From positions 1 to 20,582 of IMG/VR virus record IMGVR_UViG_3300046009_002074: DNA of 20,582 nt; one strand, 5' to 3'. The notes under the pieces were generated by a model. The model saw nothing but the letters and a program-made list of their open reading frames with translations. It did no database searches and had not been told where the DNA came from. Both the position numbers and the translations under genes were made by a program. The stretch comes from a virus. Below, piece after piece: positions 12,569 through 20,582 of the stretch; position 1 is the stretch's first letter; the number at the start of each line of letters is the position of its first letter.

Positions 12569-14002
12569 ATGAAAAGTCCGATTCTGGGAAGTAGTTACGT
12601 ACTGCGAAGTCCAAACGCTGCCAATAGTAGATGCGTTAATCTCTACCCCGAAATCGTCCCTGAAGGTGGCAAAGAAGCCGCATGGCTTCAGCGCTGCCCT
12701 GGACTGTCGCTCATAACCACTATCGGCGCTGGACCTATCCGTGGGCTCTGGACTTTTGGCGGTTATGGGTATGTCGCATCCGGGTCTGAGTTTTATCAGC
12801 TTGACACCGAATGGAACGCCGTTCTTCGCGGCACCATTTCAGGCACAGGGCCGGTCAGCATGTCTGACAACGGCACGCAGTTGATTATCGTCACCAATCC
12901 TGACGCGTATATATTCACACCCAGCACCAATACGTTCGAACAAGTTCTGGACCCTGATTTTCCCGGCGCGGTTACTGTCGGGTTCATCGACGGCTATTTT
13001 GTCTTTAACCAGCCGAACAGCCAAAAGATCTGGCTTACCGCATCTTATAATGGCTTGTTGATTGACCCGCTTGACTTTGCCAGCGCCGAAGGTTCGCCCG
13101 ATAACATCGTGTCTCTGATCGTCGATCATCGCGAAGTCTGGATCTTTGGCACGAACACTGTCGAAGTCTGGTATGACGCTGGCCTGCCAGATTTCCCGCT
13201 TACCCGTATTCAAGGCGCGTTCAACGAAATCGGCTGCTTAGCGGCCTATTCTGTCGCCAAGCTGGACAACACCCTGTTCTGGCTGGGCGCTGACGCGCGC
13301 GGTAACGGTATTGTTTACAAAGCCAAAGGCTACACTGGCGAGCGTATTTCGACGCACGCCGTTGAGTGGCAAATCCAGCAATACACAGATCTTAGCGACG
13401 CTGTTGGCTACACGTATCAGCAGGACGGCCACGCCTTTTACGTGCTGAATTTTCCCAACGCTAACACGACGTGGGTTTACGACGTGGCGACCGGCGCATG
13501 GCATGAGCGCGCGAGCTGGGTAAACGATCAGTTTGCGCGGCACCGTAGCAACTGCCAGATGAACTTTAACAATAGAATTGTTGTTGGCGATTATGAGAAC
13601 GGCAACATTTACTATTTTGACCTTGACAAATACGACGACTACAGCGGCGTGCAAAAGTGGCTGCGTTCTTGGCGGGCGCTTCCGACGGGCGAAAACAATC
13701 TTAAACGCACGACCCAGCACAGCCTTCAGCTAGACTGCCAAACAGGCGTAGGTCTGGACGGCACAACGCAGGGCACTGATCCACAGGTCATGCTGCGCTG
13801 GTCAGACGATGGCGGTCACACTTGGTCTAATGAACATTGGAAATCAATGGGTAAGATTGGCGCGTATGGCTACGGGACGATCTGGCGGCGACTTGGCATG
13901 ACGCTAAAGATTCGTGATCGGGTGTATGAGCTGTCGGGAACAGATCCGGTTAAGATTGCAATTATGGGCGCTGAACTGATCTTGAGCCCCACGAATGCCT
14001 AA
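12569..14002 (+). CDS. Packaged-DNA stabilisation protein, P22 gp10-like
   Basis: In P22, gp10 forms the hexameric ring that continues the tail hub below gp4 and keeps packaged DNA from leaking. This 477-residue protein matches that length. Its start, SPNAANSRCVNLYPEIVPEG, followed by GGKEAAWLQRCPGLSLIT, is the characteristic opening of the family. The rest is a series of beta-propeller-like strands, for example RGLWTFGGYGYVASGSEFYQ (about 58-77), VTVGFIDGYFVFNQPNSQKI, VWIFGTNTVEVWYDAG and FWLGADARGNGIVYKAKGYT. It ends with a fold containing MLRWSDDGGHTWSNEHWKSM. The ATG has a GGAGG site. The gene lies directly after the inserted HNH gene and overlaps the next gene by 8 bases, which keeps the gp4-gp10-next-tail-gene order of P22. 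Confidence 0.9.
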   Translation: MKSPILGSSYVLRSPNAANSRCVNLYPEIVPEGGKEAAWLQRCPGLSLITTIGAGPIRGLWTFGGYGYVASGSEFYQLDTEWNAVLRGTISGTGPVSMSDNGTQLIIVTNPDAYIFTPSTNTFEQVLDPDFPGAVTVGFIDGYFVFNQPNSQKIWLTASYNGLLIDPLDFASAEGSPDNIVSLIVDHREVWIFGTNTVEVWYDAGLPDFPLTRIQGAFNEIGCLAAYSVAKLDNTLFWLGADARGNGIVYKAKGYTGERISTHAVEWQIQQYTDLSDAVGYTYQQDGHAFYVLNFPNANTTWVYDVATGAWHERASWVNDQFARHRSNCQMNFNNRIVVGDYENGNIYYFDLDKYDDYSGVQKWLRSWRALPTGENNLKRTTQHSLQLDCQTGVGLDGTTQGTDPQVMLRWSDDGGHTWSNEHWKSMGKIGAYGYGTIWRRLGMTLKIRDRVYELSGTDPVKIAIMGAELILSPTNA

Positions 14003-15338
14003 TATTACCAGCATCACACCTCCGCGTGTCCCGCTTACCGACCCTCGAACGGGATTGATTACGCGCGAATGGTATCGGTTCTTTGTTAATCTGTTTACGT
14101 TAGCGGGTAACGGCACTACCGATGTGTCTTTGCAGGATCTTTTAGTTTCGCCGGGTAATCGGTCTGAAGAACTTACCGCTCGCGTTGATGAGATATACGC
14201 ACAGCTTTTTAACCAACCAACCGGTATATCCAGCGAATTACAGGCCCAGATTGATAGTCTGCGGCAGCTTGTTTTAACTTTGCCACGCCCAGATCTTGGC
14301 ACAATGGCGTCTGTCGAGCAAGACAACGTAAGATTTCTTGGTTTTAATACACTACCGTCGTTTACAAACGCGGATCAGCTTCCTGCCGGGACTATGTGGT
14401 GGGATTCGACAGGAACGCTTAATCTTCGCATGGGCAACGGCGCTGTTACTCAGCAGATAGGCGACGAACTATATGTCTACGGAAGAGCCTCGGAAGCAAT
14501 TACCGAAGGCCAAGTAATCGCTGTAACTGGGTCAGACGGCACAACTGGCGTCGTTAAATTTGAGCCCGCACCAATAGGAACGACAGACGCCAATGATATT
14601 GTTGGCATAGCGACTGAAAATATAGCCAAAAATGGCTATGGCCGCGTCACAGCTTTTGGCGTCGTTCATGGGCTCAATACGGCGGGATTGGGTGATGGAT
14701 CACCCATTTGGTATAATCCAGCGGTCCTTGGTGGATATACCATAACAGAACCTTCTGCGCCCAACATTAAAGTGCAAGTCGGTGTAGTCATAAAAGCGGC
14801 TGGCGGCACAAATGGATCTGTGCAAGTAAAAGTTATTCCGGGGTCTAAATTAGGCGGCACAGATAGCAATGTCCAGTTTGGAACGCTAAATAATGGCGAC
14901 ATTATTCAATATGATAGCGCGTTAACATACTGGAAAAACGTCCCGCTATCGACCGATGTGTCGTTCACGCCGATTATCCAGTTCGGCGGCGCTTCGACCG
15001 GCGTAACCTATACGACACAGATCGGGCGCTACACAAAGATAGGCCGGTTCGTTCACCTCTACATCAAAATAGTGCTGTCTAATAAAGGATCTTCAACCGG
15101 CGACGTTACTATTGTCGCAGGAACAGGTTCATTTCCGACAGCGGGCGACAATAGTGTTGGATCTTTTGACCCTGCGGCTAATATGGCAGGTTTAACGGCT
15201 GGCGGTGCAGTCATTCCGGTTATTTCCAGCACAACGTTGAATTTAGTTCAGCAAACGACAACTGGCCGCGCCAGTCTTACAGACACAAATTTTACCAATA
15301 CCAGCGATTTCCGCTTGACTCTCTGTTATGCGGTTTGA
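13995..15338 (+). CDS. Tail fibre / needle-position structural protein, 447 residues
   Basis: The gene starts inside the end of the gp10-like gene. A conserved-looking N-terminal motif, TDPRTGLITREWYRFFVNLF (15-34), occurs at the start of many short-tail phage tail proteins and probably attaches the protein to the tail hub. It is followed by a predicted coiled coil, SEELTARVDEIYAQLFN and SSELQAQIDSLRQLVL (about 57-94). A beta-rich middle (about 110-320) includes AGTMWWDSTGTLNLRMGNG. The C-terminal domain (about 322-447) contains QIGRYTKIGRFVHLYIKIVL, a pattern often seen in receptor-contacting ends of fibres. In P22 this slot holds the tail needle gp26, but the length and domains do not look like gp26. 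Trimeric fibre is the best reading; a needle equivalent is possible. Confidence 0.8.
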   Translation: MPNITSITPPRVPLTDPRTGLITREWYRFFVNLFTLAGNGTTDVSLQDLLVSPGNRSEELTARVDEIYAQLFNQPTGISSELQAQIDSLRQLVLTLPRPDLGTMASVEQDNVRFLGFNTLPSFTNADQLPAGTMWWDSTGTLNLRMGNGAVTQQIGDELYVYGRASEAITEGQVIAVTGSDGTTGVVKFEPAPIGTTDANDIVGIATENIAKNGYGRVTAFGVVHGLNTAGLGDGSPIWYNPAVLGGYTITEPSAPNIKVQVGVVIKAAGGTNGSVQVKVIPGSKLGGTDSNVQFGTLNNGDIIQYDSALTYWKNVPLSTDVSFTPIIQFGGASTGVTYTTQIGRYTKIGRFVHLYIKIVLSNKGSSTGDVTIVAGTGSFPTAGDNSVGSFDPAANMAGLTAGGAVIPVISSTTLNLVQQTTTGRASLTDTNFTNTSDFRLTLCYAV

Positions 15339-15386
15339 TTGCTAATCGTATGAAAACATGGCAGTATGCCGTCAACGAGGTAGATC

Positions 15387-17207
15387 ATGGTCGCTTCTCT
15401 TACGCCGCCGCCTAAACTGCAATTCTTTGATTCTAATGGAGATCCGCTTGTCGGCGGCAAGCTTTATTCGTATGCGGCTGGCACGACGACGCCTCAAGCG
15501 ACTTATGTCGACTATGCCGGTGTGTCTACAAACACCAATCCAGTTATTCTGGACTCTCGCGGAGAAGCGAATGTTTGGCTGAAGACCAATCCGTATAAGC
15601 TGGTCCTGAAGTCATCGACCGACGTTGAGATCTGGACCGTCGACAATATCTATCCGCAGCTTACGCAGGCGGATCTTAATATCTTCGCCAGTTCAAGCGG
15701 ATCGTCGCTTGTCGGCTATATTCAAGGCGGCACGAACTCTGTCGCCACCACCGTTCAGTCTAAGTTGCGTGAAGTCGTCAGCGTTTTTGACTTTATGACC
15801 GCCGCGCAGATCGCATCCGTTCGCGCGCGTAATGGCGTCGAAGATGTCACATCGGCCATCCAGAATGCGGTCAACTATTATTCGACTGGTAATGGCACCA
15901 TCTTTTTTCCCGGCGGCCTGTATAAAGTCACCAGCACGATTACGATTGCAAAAGATCGCGTTCATCTTGTCGGACAGGGTATTCGGTCTACGCAGATAAA
16001 TTTTGCGCCGACGGCGAACGGGTCGTGTTTTTCGTTTACTGCCGGTGTAGACTCGCTTTACGAATGCTCGTTGAAAAGTATGTCTTTCTACAGCAATGAT
16101 AACACATACGTTAAAACGGCTATTAACCTGAATGACATTCGCGAATTTGCGCTTGTGGACATTGAAATTGGCGGCGGCGTTGTAGCCGTTGCAGGGTCTT
16201 ATTTTTGGAGTGACGCGACCAATTCATCGCGCGGTCTTTACACGACGGGCCGCGAGGCGTTGTCCGTTCAGCGGTTCAAGGCATACGCTGATAAACCAGT
16301 CGTATTAGGCGTAAACCCTAACTTTGCTACGATTCACACGGATCACTTTCACTTCCAAGATTGTTTTTTAGCGGCGGCTAATAACCCTTGTGTCACCGTC
16401 CTTGACGGCGTGAACATGACCAACCTCACGTTTGATGGCTACCAAACGTGGAATCTTGGAACGCATGGATTTTATTGGAACGATGTTACATCGTCCACGG
16501 TGTCCTATAACGTGACTCTACGTGGCGTTAGGACTGAACAAGGGCTAGATACCACGGCGTATAGTGTTTATGCGTCGGGGTATGGAACTCAGAATGTTCT
16601 TGTGGCGGAATCGAGGCTGGATAATTTCCGAAACGGAATTTATCTGCGTAATGTTAAAGACCCTCTGATTAGCAATATAACGTATCAAGGTGGCGTTGGG
16701 CGGACTTGCCTAAATGTAGATGCTACTGTTGATGGCCTAGCGCTTCAAAGCTGTCTTTGGGTAATTAACTCAACGGCGGTTCTTACAGGCCAGTATTTAG
16801 TTTGGGGGGATAGCCCCGAAGAATCCGCCACGCCCTTACCACAGAATGCTGTTTATACATCTAACGTCGACACAAGAAGACTAAATACTAATTCAGCGCT
16901 GAATGGCCCTATCGTTACTATTGCTAGTAACGGAACTGCTGACATCGGGTCCGCGTTTACATATGGGTTTATGTCAATCGTAAACCCAGGCAATTCTTCG
17001 GCTTTGGCTGAACTCAGAGGCGGTGCGTCAGGCACTCCTGTATCGCTTGTTTCTACTGGCAGCGGTTTATATACGACTACTGTAAACAATGCGGGCACAG
17101 TAAACGTCTATTGGGACGCCGGAACGAGCGCGTTTAAGATACAGAATAAAACGGCCACGTCGTTGAATTTCTCGTATGCCCTTATAGGGTCGTTTACGTT
17201 CTTCTAA
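15387..17207 (+). CDS. Tailspike-like beta-helix receptor-binding protein
   Basis: This 606-residue protein has a clear two-part build. Residues about 1-95 form a small beta domain: LQFFDSNGDPLVGGKLYSYA, then TTTPQATYVDYAG, NPVILDSRGEANVWL and YKLVLKSSTDVEIWTVDNI. It resembles the head-binding domain of P22-type tailspikes. A linker, REVVSVFDFMTAAQI, leads to a pectate-lyase-like right-handed beta-helix (about 150-480) beginning DVTSAIQNAVNYY, then TIFFPGGLYKVTSTITI. The rest (about 490-606) is a Ser/Thr/Gly-rich beta domain. Proteins of this build usually bind, and often cleave, surface polysaccharide. Paired acids in the helix could be catalytic but I cannot assign them. The ATG has a GAGGT site. 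Host specificity probably lies here and in the preceding gene. Confidence 0.85.
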   Translation: MVASLTPPPKLQFFDSNGDPLVGGKLYSYAAGTTTPQATYVDYAGVSTNTNPVILDSRGEANVWLKTNPYKLVLKSSTDVEIWTVDNIYPQLTQADLNIFASSSGSSLVGYIQGGTNSVATTVQSKLREVVSVFDFMTAAQIASVRARNGVEDVTSAIQNAVNYYSTGNGTIFFPGGLYKVTSTITIAKDRVHLVGQGIRSTQINFAPTANGSCFSFTAGVDSLYECSLKSMSFYSNDNTYVKTAINLNDIREFALVDIEIGGGVVAVAGSYFWSDATNSSRGLYTTGREALSVQRFKAYADKPVVLGVNPNFATIHTDHFHFQDCFLAAANNPCVTVLDGVNMTNLTFDGYQTWNLGTHGFYWNDVTSSTVSYNVTLRGVRTEQGLDTTAYSVYASGYGTQNVLVAESRLDNFRNGIYLRNVKDPLISNITYQGGVGRTCLNVDATVDGLALQSCLWVINSTAVLTGQYLVWGDSPEESATPLPQNAVYTSNVDTRRLNTNSALNGPIVTIASNGTADIGSAFTYGFMSIVNPGNSSALAELRGGASGTPVSLVSTGSGLYTTTVNNAGTVNVYWDAGTSAFKIQNKTATSLNFSYALIGSFTFF

Positions 17208-17216
17208 GGATCTGTC

Positions 17217-17552
17217 ATGGCTGTCACAGTCACAGTAATCATACCGGCCAAAACGGCGGAAAATACGCAGACGACGCAATACACGTCTACGGGCTTGACG
17301 ACGATTATCGACAAGTTCACGGCGACGAACTATAGCGCGACGGCGGCGACGATCAGCGTCAATCTGGTCAATCCCAGCGGCACGCCGGGTAATTCTGATC
17401 TGATCGTCAAGACCAAGACGCTTCAAGCCGGTGAGACATATACATTCCCCGAACTGGTCGGCCATGCCTTGGCGTCTGGCGGGTTTATCTCCACGATAGC
17501 GGGGACAGCCTCGGCCATTAATATTCGTTCGACCGGCAGGACCGTGACATGA
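17217..17552 (+). CDS. Small beta-rich phage structural-type protein, 111 residues
   Basis: The gene follows the tailspike with an AAGGA site and overlaps the next gene by ATGA. Its segments GLTTIIDKFTATNYSATAAT, VNLVNPSGTPG and GETYTFPELVGHALASGGFI suggest an immunoglobulin-like beta-sandwich. The I-DKFTATN...A-T-SVNLV pattern with a late GHxLxxGGFIST segment recurs in many phages next to tail genes and has no established function. It might cap or attach to a fibre or serve as a decoration. No catalytic motif or export signal is visible. Confidence 0.75.
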   Translation: MAVTVTVIIPAKTAENTQTTQYTSTGLTTIIDKFTATNYSATAATISVNLVNPSGTPGNSDLIVKTKTLQAGETYTFPELVGHALASGGFISTIAGTASAINIRSTGRTVT

Positions 17553-17905
17553 CGACGCGGTTAGTCGATGACCGCGAGACAGCTCTGCGGATCGGCTATA
17601 CGGCGACCGACTGGAACTATCCAATATCTTTTGACGATCACGTCAGAAGAGCGGAAGGATGGAATGTAAACTTGATAGAGCGCGACGGGCAACCGATTGG
17701 CGCTATGTTTGAAAAAGACGGCGAGGTTCACTGTTCGATATTGCCTCAATGGCGGCGTAAATGGCTGACAAAAGGGCTTTTAAGACAGATCGTTGGCCGC
17801 CCTGACTTTTATACGCGGGTGGACGACGGGCACGACTATATGTATGGTATTCTAAAAAGACTTGGCATGGTGAGCCGCCCTGACGGCACGGTAGGAAGGA
17901 TCTAA
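17549..17905 (+). CDS. GNAT-fold-like small protein, similar in place to internal/head assembly proteins
   Basis: This 118-residue protein overlaps the previous gene by ATGA. It begins TTRLVDDRETALRIGYTATD, with strands WNVNLIERDGQPIGAMFEKD and GEVHCSILPQWRRKWLTKGL (about 60-79), then a C-terminal YMYGILKRLGMVS. The IGAMFEKDGEVHCSILPQWRRKWL arrangement, given here in shorter parts above, resembles the acetyltransferase-like fold of P22 gp14-type and T7 internal protein A-type small proteins, which lie just before the ejection genes. The acetyl-CoA loop looks degenerate, so an enzymatic role is doubtful. Likely a head or ejection assembly factor (inference). Confidence 0.7.
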   Translation: MTTRLVDDRETALRIGYTATDWNYPISFDDHVRRAEGWNVNLIERDGQPIGAMFEKDGEVHCSILPQWRRKWLTKGLLRQIVGRPDFYTRVDDGHDYMYGILKRLGMVSRPDGTVGRI

Positions 17906-17907
17906 CG

Positions 17908-18591
17908 ATGGGTTGGGGTAAGGCCGCAGCGGCTCAAAATCAGGCCACTCAGTTGGCGATGATTGCGCAGGCTCAGCAAGCCGCGAATGCGCAAAACGCA
18001 CTTCAGCAGGGTCAGCAGCAAGCTACAGGGGCTTATACGCCGTATCAGACTGTTGGCGTGAACGCCATCAATCAGCTCGCTAATCTCTATGGGCCGACTG
18101 GCGCATACACGCAGATGCCCACTATGGCTCAGCTTCAGATGGACCCAGGCTATGCGTTCCGCGAACAGCAGGGTCTTCAGGCGGTCCAGCGCCAGATGGC
18201 GGCTGGAGGACTGGGCGCTTCTGGCGCAGCGTTAAAAGGCGCGCAGCGATTCGGTCAGGATATGGCCAGTCAAGAATATGGCAACGCCTACAATCGGTTT
18301 ATGCAAAACCGTCTGGCGGCTACTCAGGCGCTCCAAGGACTTGGCCAGACCGGCTTTGGCGCAGCGCAAGGTATCGGCAATGCCGCTATCGGCACAGGCA
18401 CTAATCTGGCGCAGAATTATCAGAACCTTGGCCAAGCCATCGGTCAGGGCTACGCTAACATTGGCGCTAATAACGCCAGCGCCTATATGGGGCCGACAAA
18501 CGCCATGTCATCGTTGCTTGGGCAGGCGCTTCAAGCTGGTGGCACGTATGCTGGCTATAAGGCTGGTATGGGTAAATCTCTCTTTGGCTAA
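17908..18591 (+). CDS. DNA-ejection / DNA-transfer protein, P22 gp7-like
   Basis: The 227-residue product is dominated by Ala, Gln and Gly. Its N-terminus (about 1-50) is a Gln/Ala-rich helix. The central segment DPGYAFREQQGLQAVQRQMA (about 79-98), followed by GGLGASGAALKGAQRFGQDM and ASQEYGNAYNRFMQNRLAA, is the signature of phage DNA-transfer proteins (the DPGYxFRxxQG motif, the SGxALKG motif and the DMASxEYxNAxNR motif). The C-terminus is Gly/Ala/Asn-rich and low in complexity. In P22-like phages such proteins are packaged in the head and leave with the DNA to form a conduit across the envelope. The ATG has an AAGGA site. No signal peptide or clear membrane helix is visible. Confidence 0.88.
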   Translation: MGWGKAAAAQNQATQLAMIAQAQQAANAQNALQQGQQQATGAYTPYQTVGVNAINQLANLYGPTGAYTQMPTMAQLQMDPGYAFREQQGLQAVQRQMAAGGLGASGAALKGAQRFGQDMASQEYGNAYNRFMQNRLAATQALQGLGQTGFGAAQGIGNAAIGTGTNLAQNYQNLGQAIGQGYANIGANNASAYMGPTNAMSSLLGQALQAGGTYAGYKAGMGKSLFG

Positions 18592-18602
18592 GGTAATTTA
18601 CG

Positions 18603-20285
18603 ATGCCAATTCAATATCGTCCTATCCCTGAATTTGAAACGCCGAATTTGAACCTCATGGGTTCGTTTGCGCAGGGGCAGGCGTTTGCAGCAAACGCGCT
18701 CCAACAGCAGCGTTTAGAACAACAAATGCGGCTTGCTGAAGCAGCGGCGGGATATGCGGCTAATAAAGACATTCGTGAAGCCGATAAATTACAGGCCGAA
18801 CAGCAGGCGAAAGAATTTGAGATAGCATCTAAGAAATACGACTATCTCGTTAATATGACTCCGCGCATAAATGCACAAAATTACCCGTCTTGGCGTAAGC
18901 AGGTCACAGAGACATTTCCGCTCGCCGCCGCGACATTACCGGAAACATATGACCCGCAGTCGATTCAAATGATTGCTATGCAAGGCGCGGACATGAAGCC
19001 GCAAATTATGCAGCAGCATTTTGGCGATACTTCGCGGTTCATTCAAATCAATCCGCTTACTAGAAAAGCTAGCATTGTAGAAGGCTCAGAAGCCACAGCA
19101 ATGCCTAAGTATGTTGAAGTTAAACAAGGCGATAACATTGTTGGCTATCGCCCGGAACGCGGCGGCGGTATTATCAGTCCTGAAGAATTTGACCAGTTAC
19201 AATACACTATGGGCCGCGAAGGCACAGGTAAAAATCCGCGTTCATCAGCGCAAGGTGTAGGTCAATTCATCGACAGCACGTTTGTCGATACCTATCGCAA
19301 GACTTTTCCTGATCGCGCTAAAGGTATGTCAAAAGAAGCGATTCTGGCGCAGCGCGGGACGAAGATTGACGGACAAACGCCGATTGAAGAGCCAATGCTT
19401 CAGGCGTTTACGGCGGCTAATCAGCAGCGTTTGCGCGATGCTGGATTCGAGCCCTCTAAAGGCAATACTTATCTTGCGCACTTTGCTGGGCCTGACGGCG
19501 CGATTGATGTGTTGTCCGCATCGCCCGATACGCCTGTGACGGAGCTTTTGTCGCCCAGAGCAATCAAATCTAATCCCGAAGTTTTTGCTAAGGCTAAAAC
19601 GGCTGGCGATCTTATTCGTTGGGCTGGCGGCGCGGGCGGGGGAGCGACTAAGGCTCAAGAAGCTGGCATTCGAGAGCCATTAAAATCGTTTACTCCTGCT
19701 CCGATAGGCACGGAAGAAGCTGCCGGGCAAAAATCGGCGCTCAAATTCCTTGACGCTATCGAATATAACCCGGAAACGGGTGCGTCGCGTCCTGCGCAGT
19801 TGATGGAATCCGTTGGCGGCGGTCGGCCTACACAGGTTCTTTACGGTCTTGCGCGGGCTTTTGGCGTGTCTACGGAAGGAACACGCGGCGAAGCGCGGCT
19901 CAGCTCATCGCAGAAAAACGCTCTTTTGGATAAAGTTGGTGGCAGTCTTGGCGGCAAGAGCTTTACTGACGAAGATCGTAAATTTGTCATGGAAGCCATT
20001 GGCGGTCTTGATGACACGGCAGTTCCAGTCGGTGATCGACTAGCTAAATTTGATGAAGCCGTGCGTATGCTCTCGCGTCGTGCTGGCGTGCCGTATAAAG
20101 AAGCGCCGCAGTTAAGCCGACTTCGCAATAATATAACAACGCCTGAAGGCGCTGCGGCCACACGCGGCAAAGCTGGCGGAGAGGAGATGGTCACTATAGA
20201 CATACCCGGTCAAGGACCGCATAAGTTCCCGGCAAGTGTTGCGGATAAAGTTCGCGCGGCTATCGCGGCGCGGGGAGGTCGTTAA
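18603..20285 (+). CDS. Ejection protein with lysozyme-like (soluble transglycosylase-type) domain
   Basis: This 560-residue protein probably travels into the cell envelope with the DNA. Residues about 22-80 are a long Gln/Ala/Glu helix (NALQQQRLEQQMRLAEAAAG). The lysozyme-like core starts near 198: YTMGREGTGKNPRSSAQGVG, with E206 as the candidate catalytic acid, and continues with QGVGQFIDSTF (217-227), the SLT motif II equivalent. It includes FTAANQQRLRDAGFEPSKGN and TYLAHFAGPDGA (289-300), seen in phage-type transglycosylase domains. The C-terminus (about 528-560) carries MVTIDIPGQGPHKFPASVA, a motif common in large ejection proteins. Peptidoglycan cutting during entry is the expected role. 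Its stop shares a base with the next ATG. Confidence 0.85.
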   Translation: MPIQYRPIPEFETPNLNLMGSFAQGQAFAANALQQQRLEQQMRLAEAAAGYAANKDIREADKLQAEQQAKEFEIASKKYDYLVNMTPRINAQNYPSWRKQVTETFPLAAATLPETYDPQSIQMIAMQGADMKPQIMQQHFGDTSRFIQINPLTRKASIVEGSEATAMPKYVEVKQGDNIVGYRPERGGGIISPEEFDQLQYTMGREGTGKNPRSSAQGVGQFIDSTFVDTYRKTFPDRAKGMSKEAILAQRGTKIDGQTPIEEPMLQAFTAANQQRLRDAGFEPSKGNTYLAHFAGPDGAIDVLSASPDTPVTELLSPRAIKSNPEVFAKAKTAGDLIRWAGGAGGGATKAQEAGIREPLKSFTPAPIGTEEAAGQKSALKFLDAIEYNPETGASRPAQLMESVGGGRPTQVLYGLARAFGVSTEGTRGEARLSSSQKNALLDKVGGSLGGKSFTDEDRKFVMEAIGGLDDTAVPVGDRLAKFDEAVRMLSRRAGVPYKEAPQLSRLRNNITTPEGAAATRGKAGGEEMVTIDIPGQGPHKFPASVADKVRAAIAARGGR

Positions 20286-20582
20286 TGGCCGACTATTCAG
20301 ACATTATATCTCAATACGGCGGCGCACCGGCTGGCGATTATTCTGACATTATCTCTCAATATGGCGGCGTTCCTGAACGAAAAGCTGTTTCGCCAGTATT
20401 TGAAAAACCATTCTTCGGCACTGCGCCCAAAACAGGTGAAGAAGCGCTCGGCAATCTTCTTGACATTGGCACGCTATTAGGCGGCGGCGCGGCTATTGCC
20501 GGCATGAATATCGCCCGCGAGCCCATGAAACCCGCCGTAGAAATGGCAAAAGGCGTTGTTGGTCTGCCTCTTATGGCGGGCC
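20285..20582 (+). CDS. Ejection-type protein, N-terminal fragment cut by the window edge
   Basis: The reading frame opens at the ATG overlapping the preceding TAA and is still open at the window end (99 codons visible). It begins with two copies of DYSDIISQYGG (residues 3-13 and 18-28), then a PFFGTAPKTGEEALGNLLD segment and a hydrophobic Gly/Ala stretch, IGTLLGGGAAIAGMN. The rest is unseen. The position after the transglycosylase protein is where P22-like phages encode their largest internal ejection proteins, so this is probably one of them. The YSDIISQYGG style motif also opens other large phage internal proteins I have seen. The assignment is by context. Confidence 0.7.
   Translation, partial: MADYSDIISQYGGAPAGDYSDIISQYGGVPERKAVSPVFEKPFFGTAPKTGEEALGNLLDIGTLLGGGAAIAGMNIAREPMKPAVEMAKGVVGLPLMAG

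Noticed and set aside
12093-12572. 159-codon rightward frame opposite the HNH gene
   Set aside because: The HNH frame has a recognisable motif and strong ribosome-binding site; this frame is its antisense.
1-20582. CRISPR arrays, tRNA genes, insertion sequences, attachment sites
   Set aside because: No regularly spaced identical repeats with unique spacers, no cloverleaf, no transposase frame and no integrase-linked repeat could be recognised.

Overview
The window is a stretch of a tailed-phage (Caudoviricetes) genome, or of a prophage, with a P22-like podovirus head and short-tail assembly plan. The evidence is the order and character of the rightward genes: small and large terminase, P22-type portal, scaffold, P22-type coat, gp4-like and gp10-like connector/plug proteins, fibre and tailspike genes, and a terminal run of DNA-ejection proteins, one carrying a lysozyme-like domain. 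No host genes, integrase, replication, lysis, tRNA or rRNA genes are visible, so the host cannot be fixed from this window. From memory, the terminase pair and the small basic proteins look most like those of phages and prophages of alphaproteobacteria and freshwater bacteria; that is a weak inference.

Layout. Positions 1-709 hold two leftward genes, the first cut by the window edge. They share a duplicated 5' leader. A sigma70-like promoter (about 747-774) precedes the right-hand one, and an intrinsic terminator (about 498-529) lies between them. Positions about 775-1248 are a non-coding control region between the leftward and rightward units. It holds three direct copies and one inverted partial copy of a GACGATCCG-type repeat and two TATAGGGA motifs. 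Positions 1249-5846 are packaging and portal: terS, terL, three very short Lys/Arg-rich proteins, and portal, chained by overlapping stop and start codons. Positions 5843-8176 are an accessory block between portal and scaffold: a small helical protein, two small unknowns, a fibre with about ten YadA-head-like repeats and a self-cleaving S74 chaperone domain, and a small structural-type protein. Positions 8241-11582 are scaffold, coat, two beta-rich candidate decoration/fibre proteins and a small acidic protein, with UUCG-like and TACG hairpins after the coat and after the second decoration gene. Positions 11383-15338 are the gp4-like and gp10-like proteins, with an HNH homing-type endonuclease inserted between them on the opposite strand, then a fibre/needle-position protein. 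Positions 15387-17905 are a tailspike-like beta-helix protein and two small proteins. Positions 17908-20582 are three ejection-type proteins, the last cut by the window edge.

How they work together (family knowledge plus inference): the terminase pumps DNA through the portal into a procapsid built from scaffold and coat. The gp4/gp10 proteins close the portal channel. The tailspike and fibres recognise the host surface. The ejection proteins leave the capsid with the DNA and cross the cell envelope, the lysozyme-like one probably cutting peptidoglycan.

I do not see an entirely new biological system. The most unusual points are the S74 fibre lying between portal and scaffold, the antisense HNH gene whose ribosome-binding site forms an inverted repeat with that of the next gene, two long out-of-frame gene overlaps, and the repeat-rich divergent control region.
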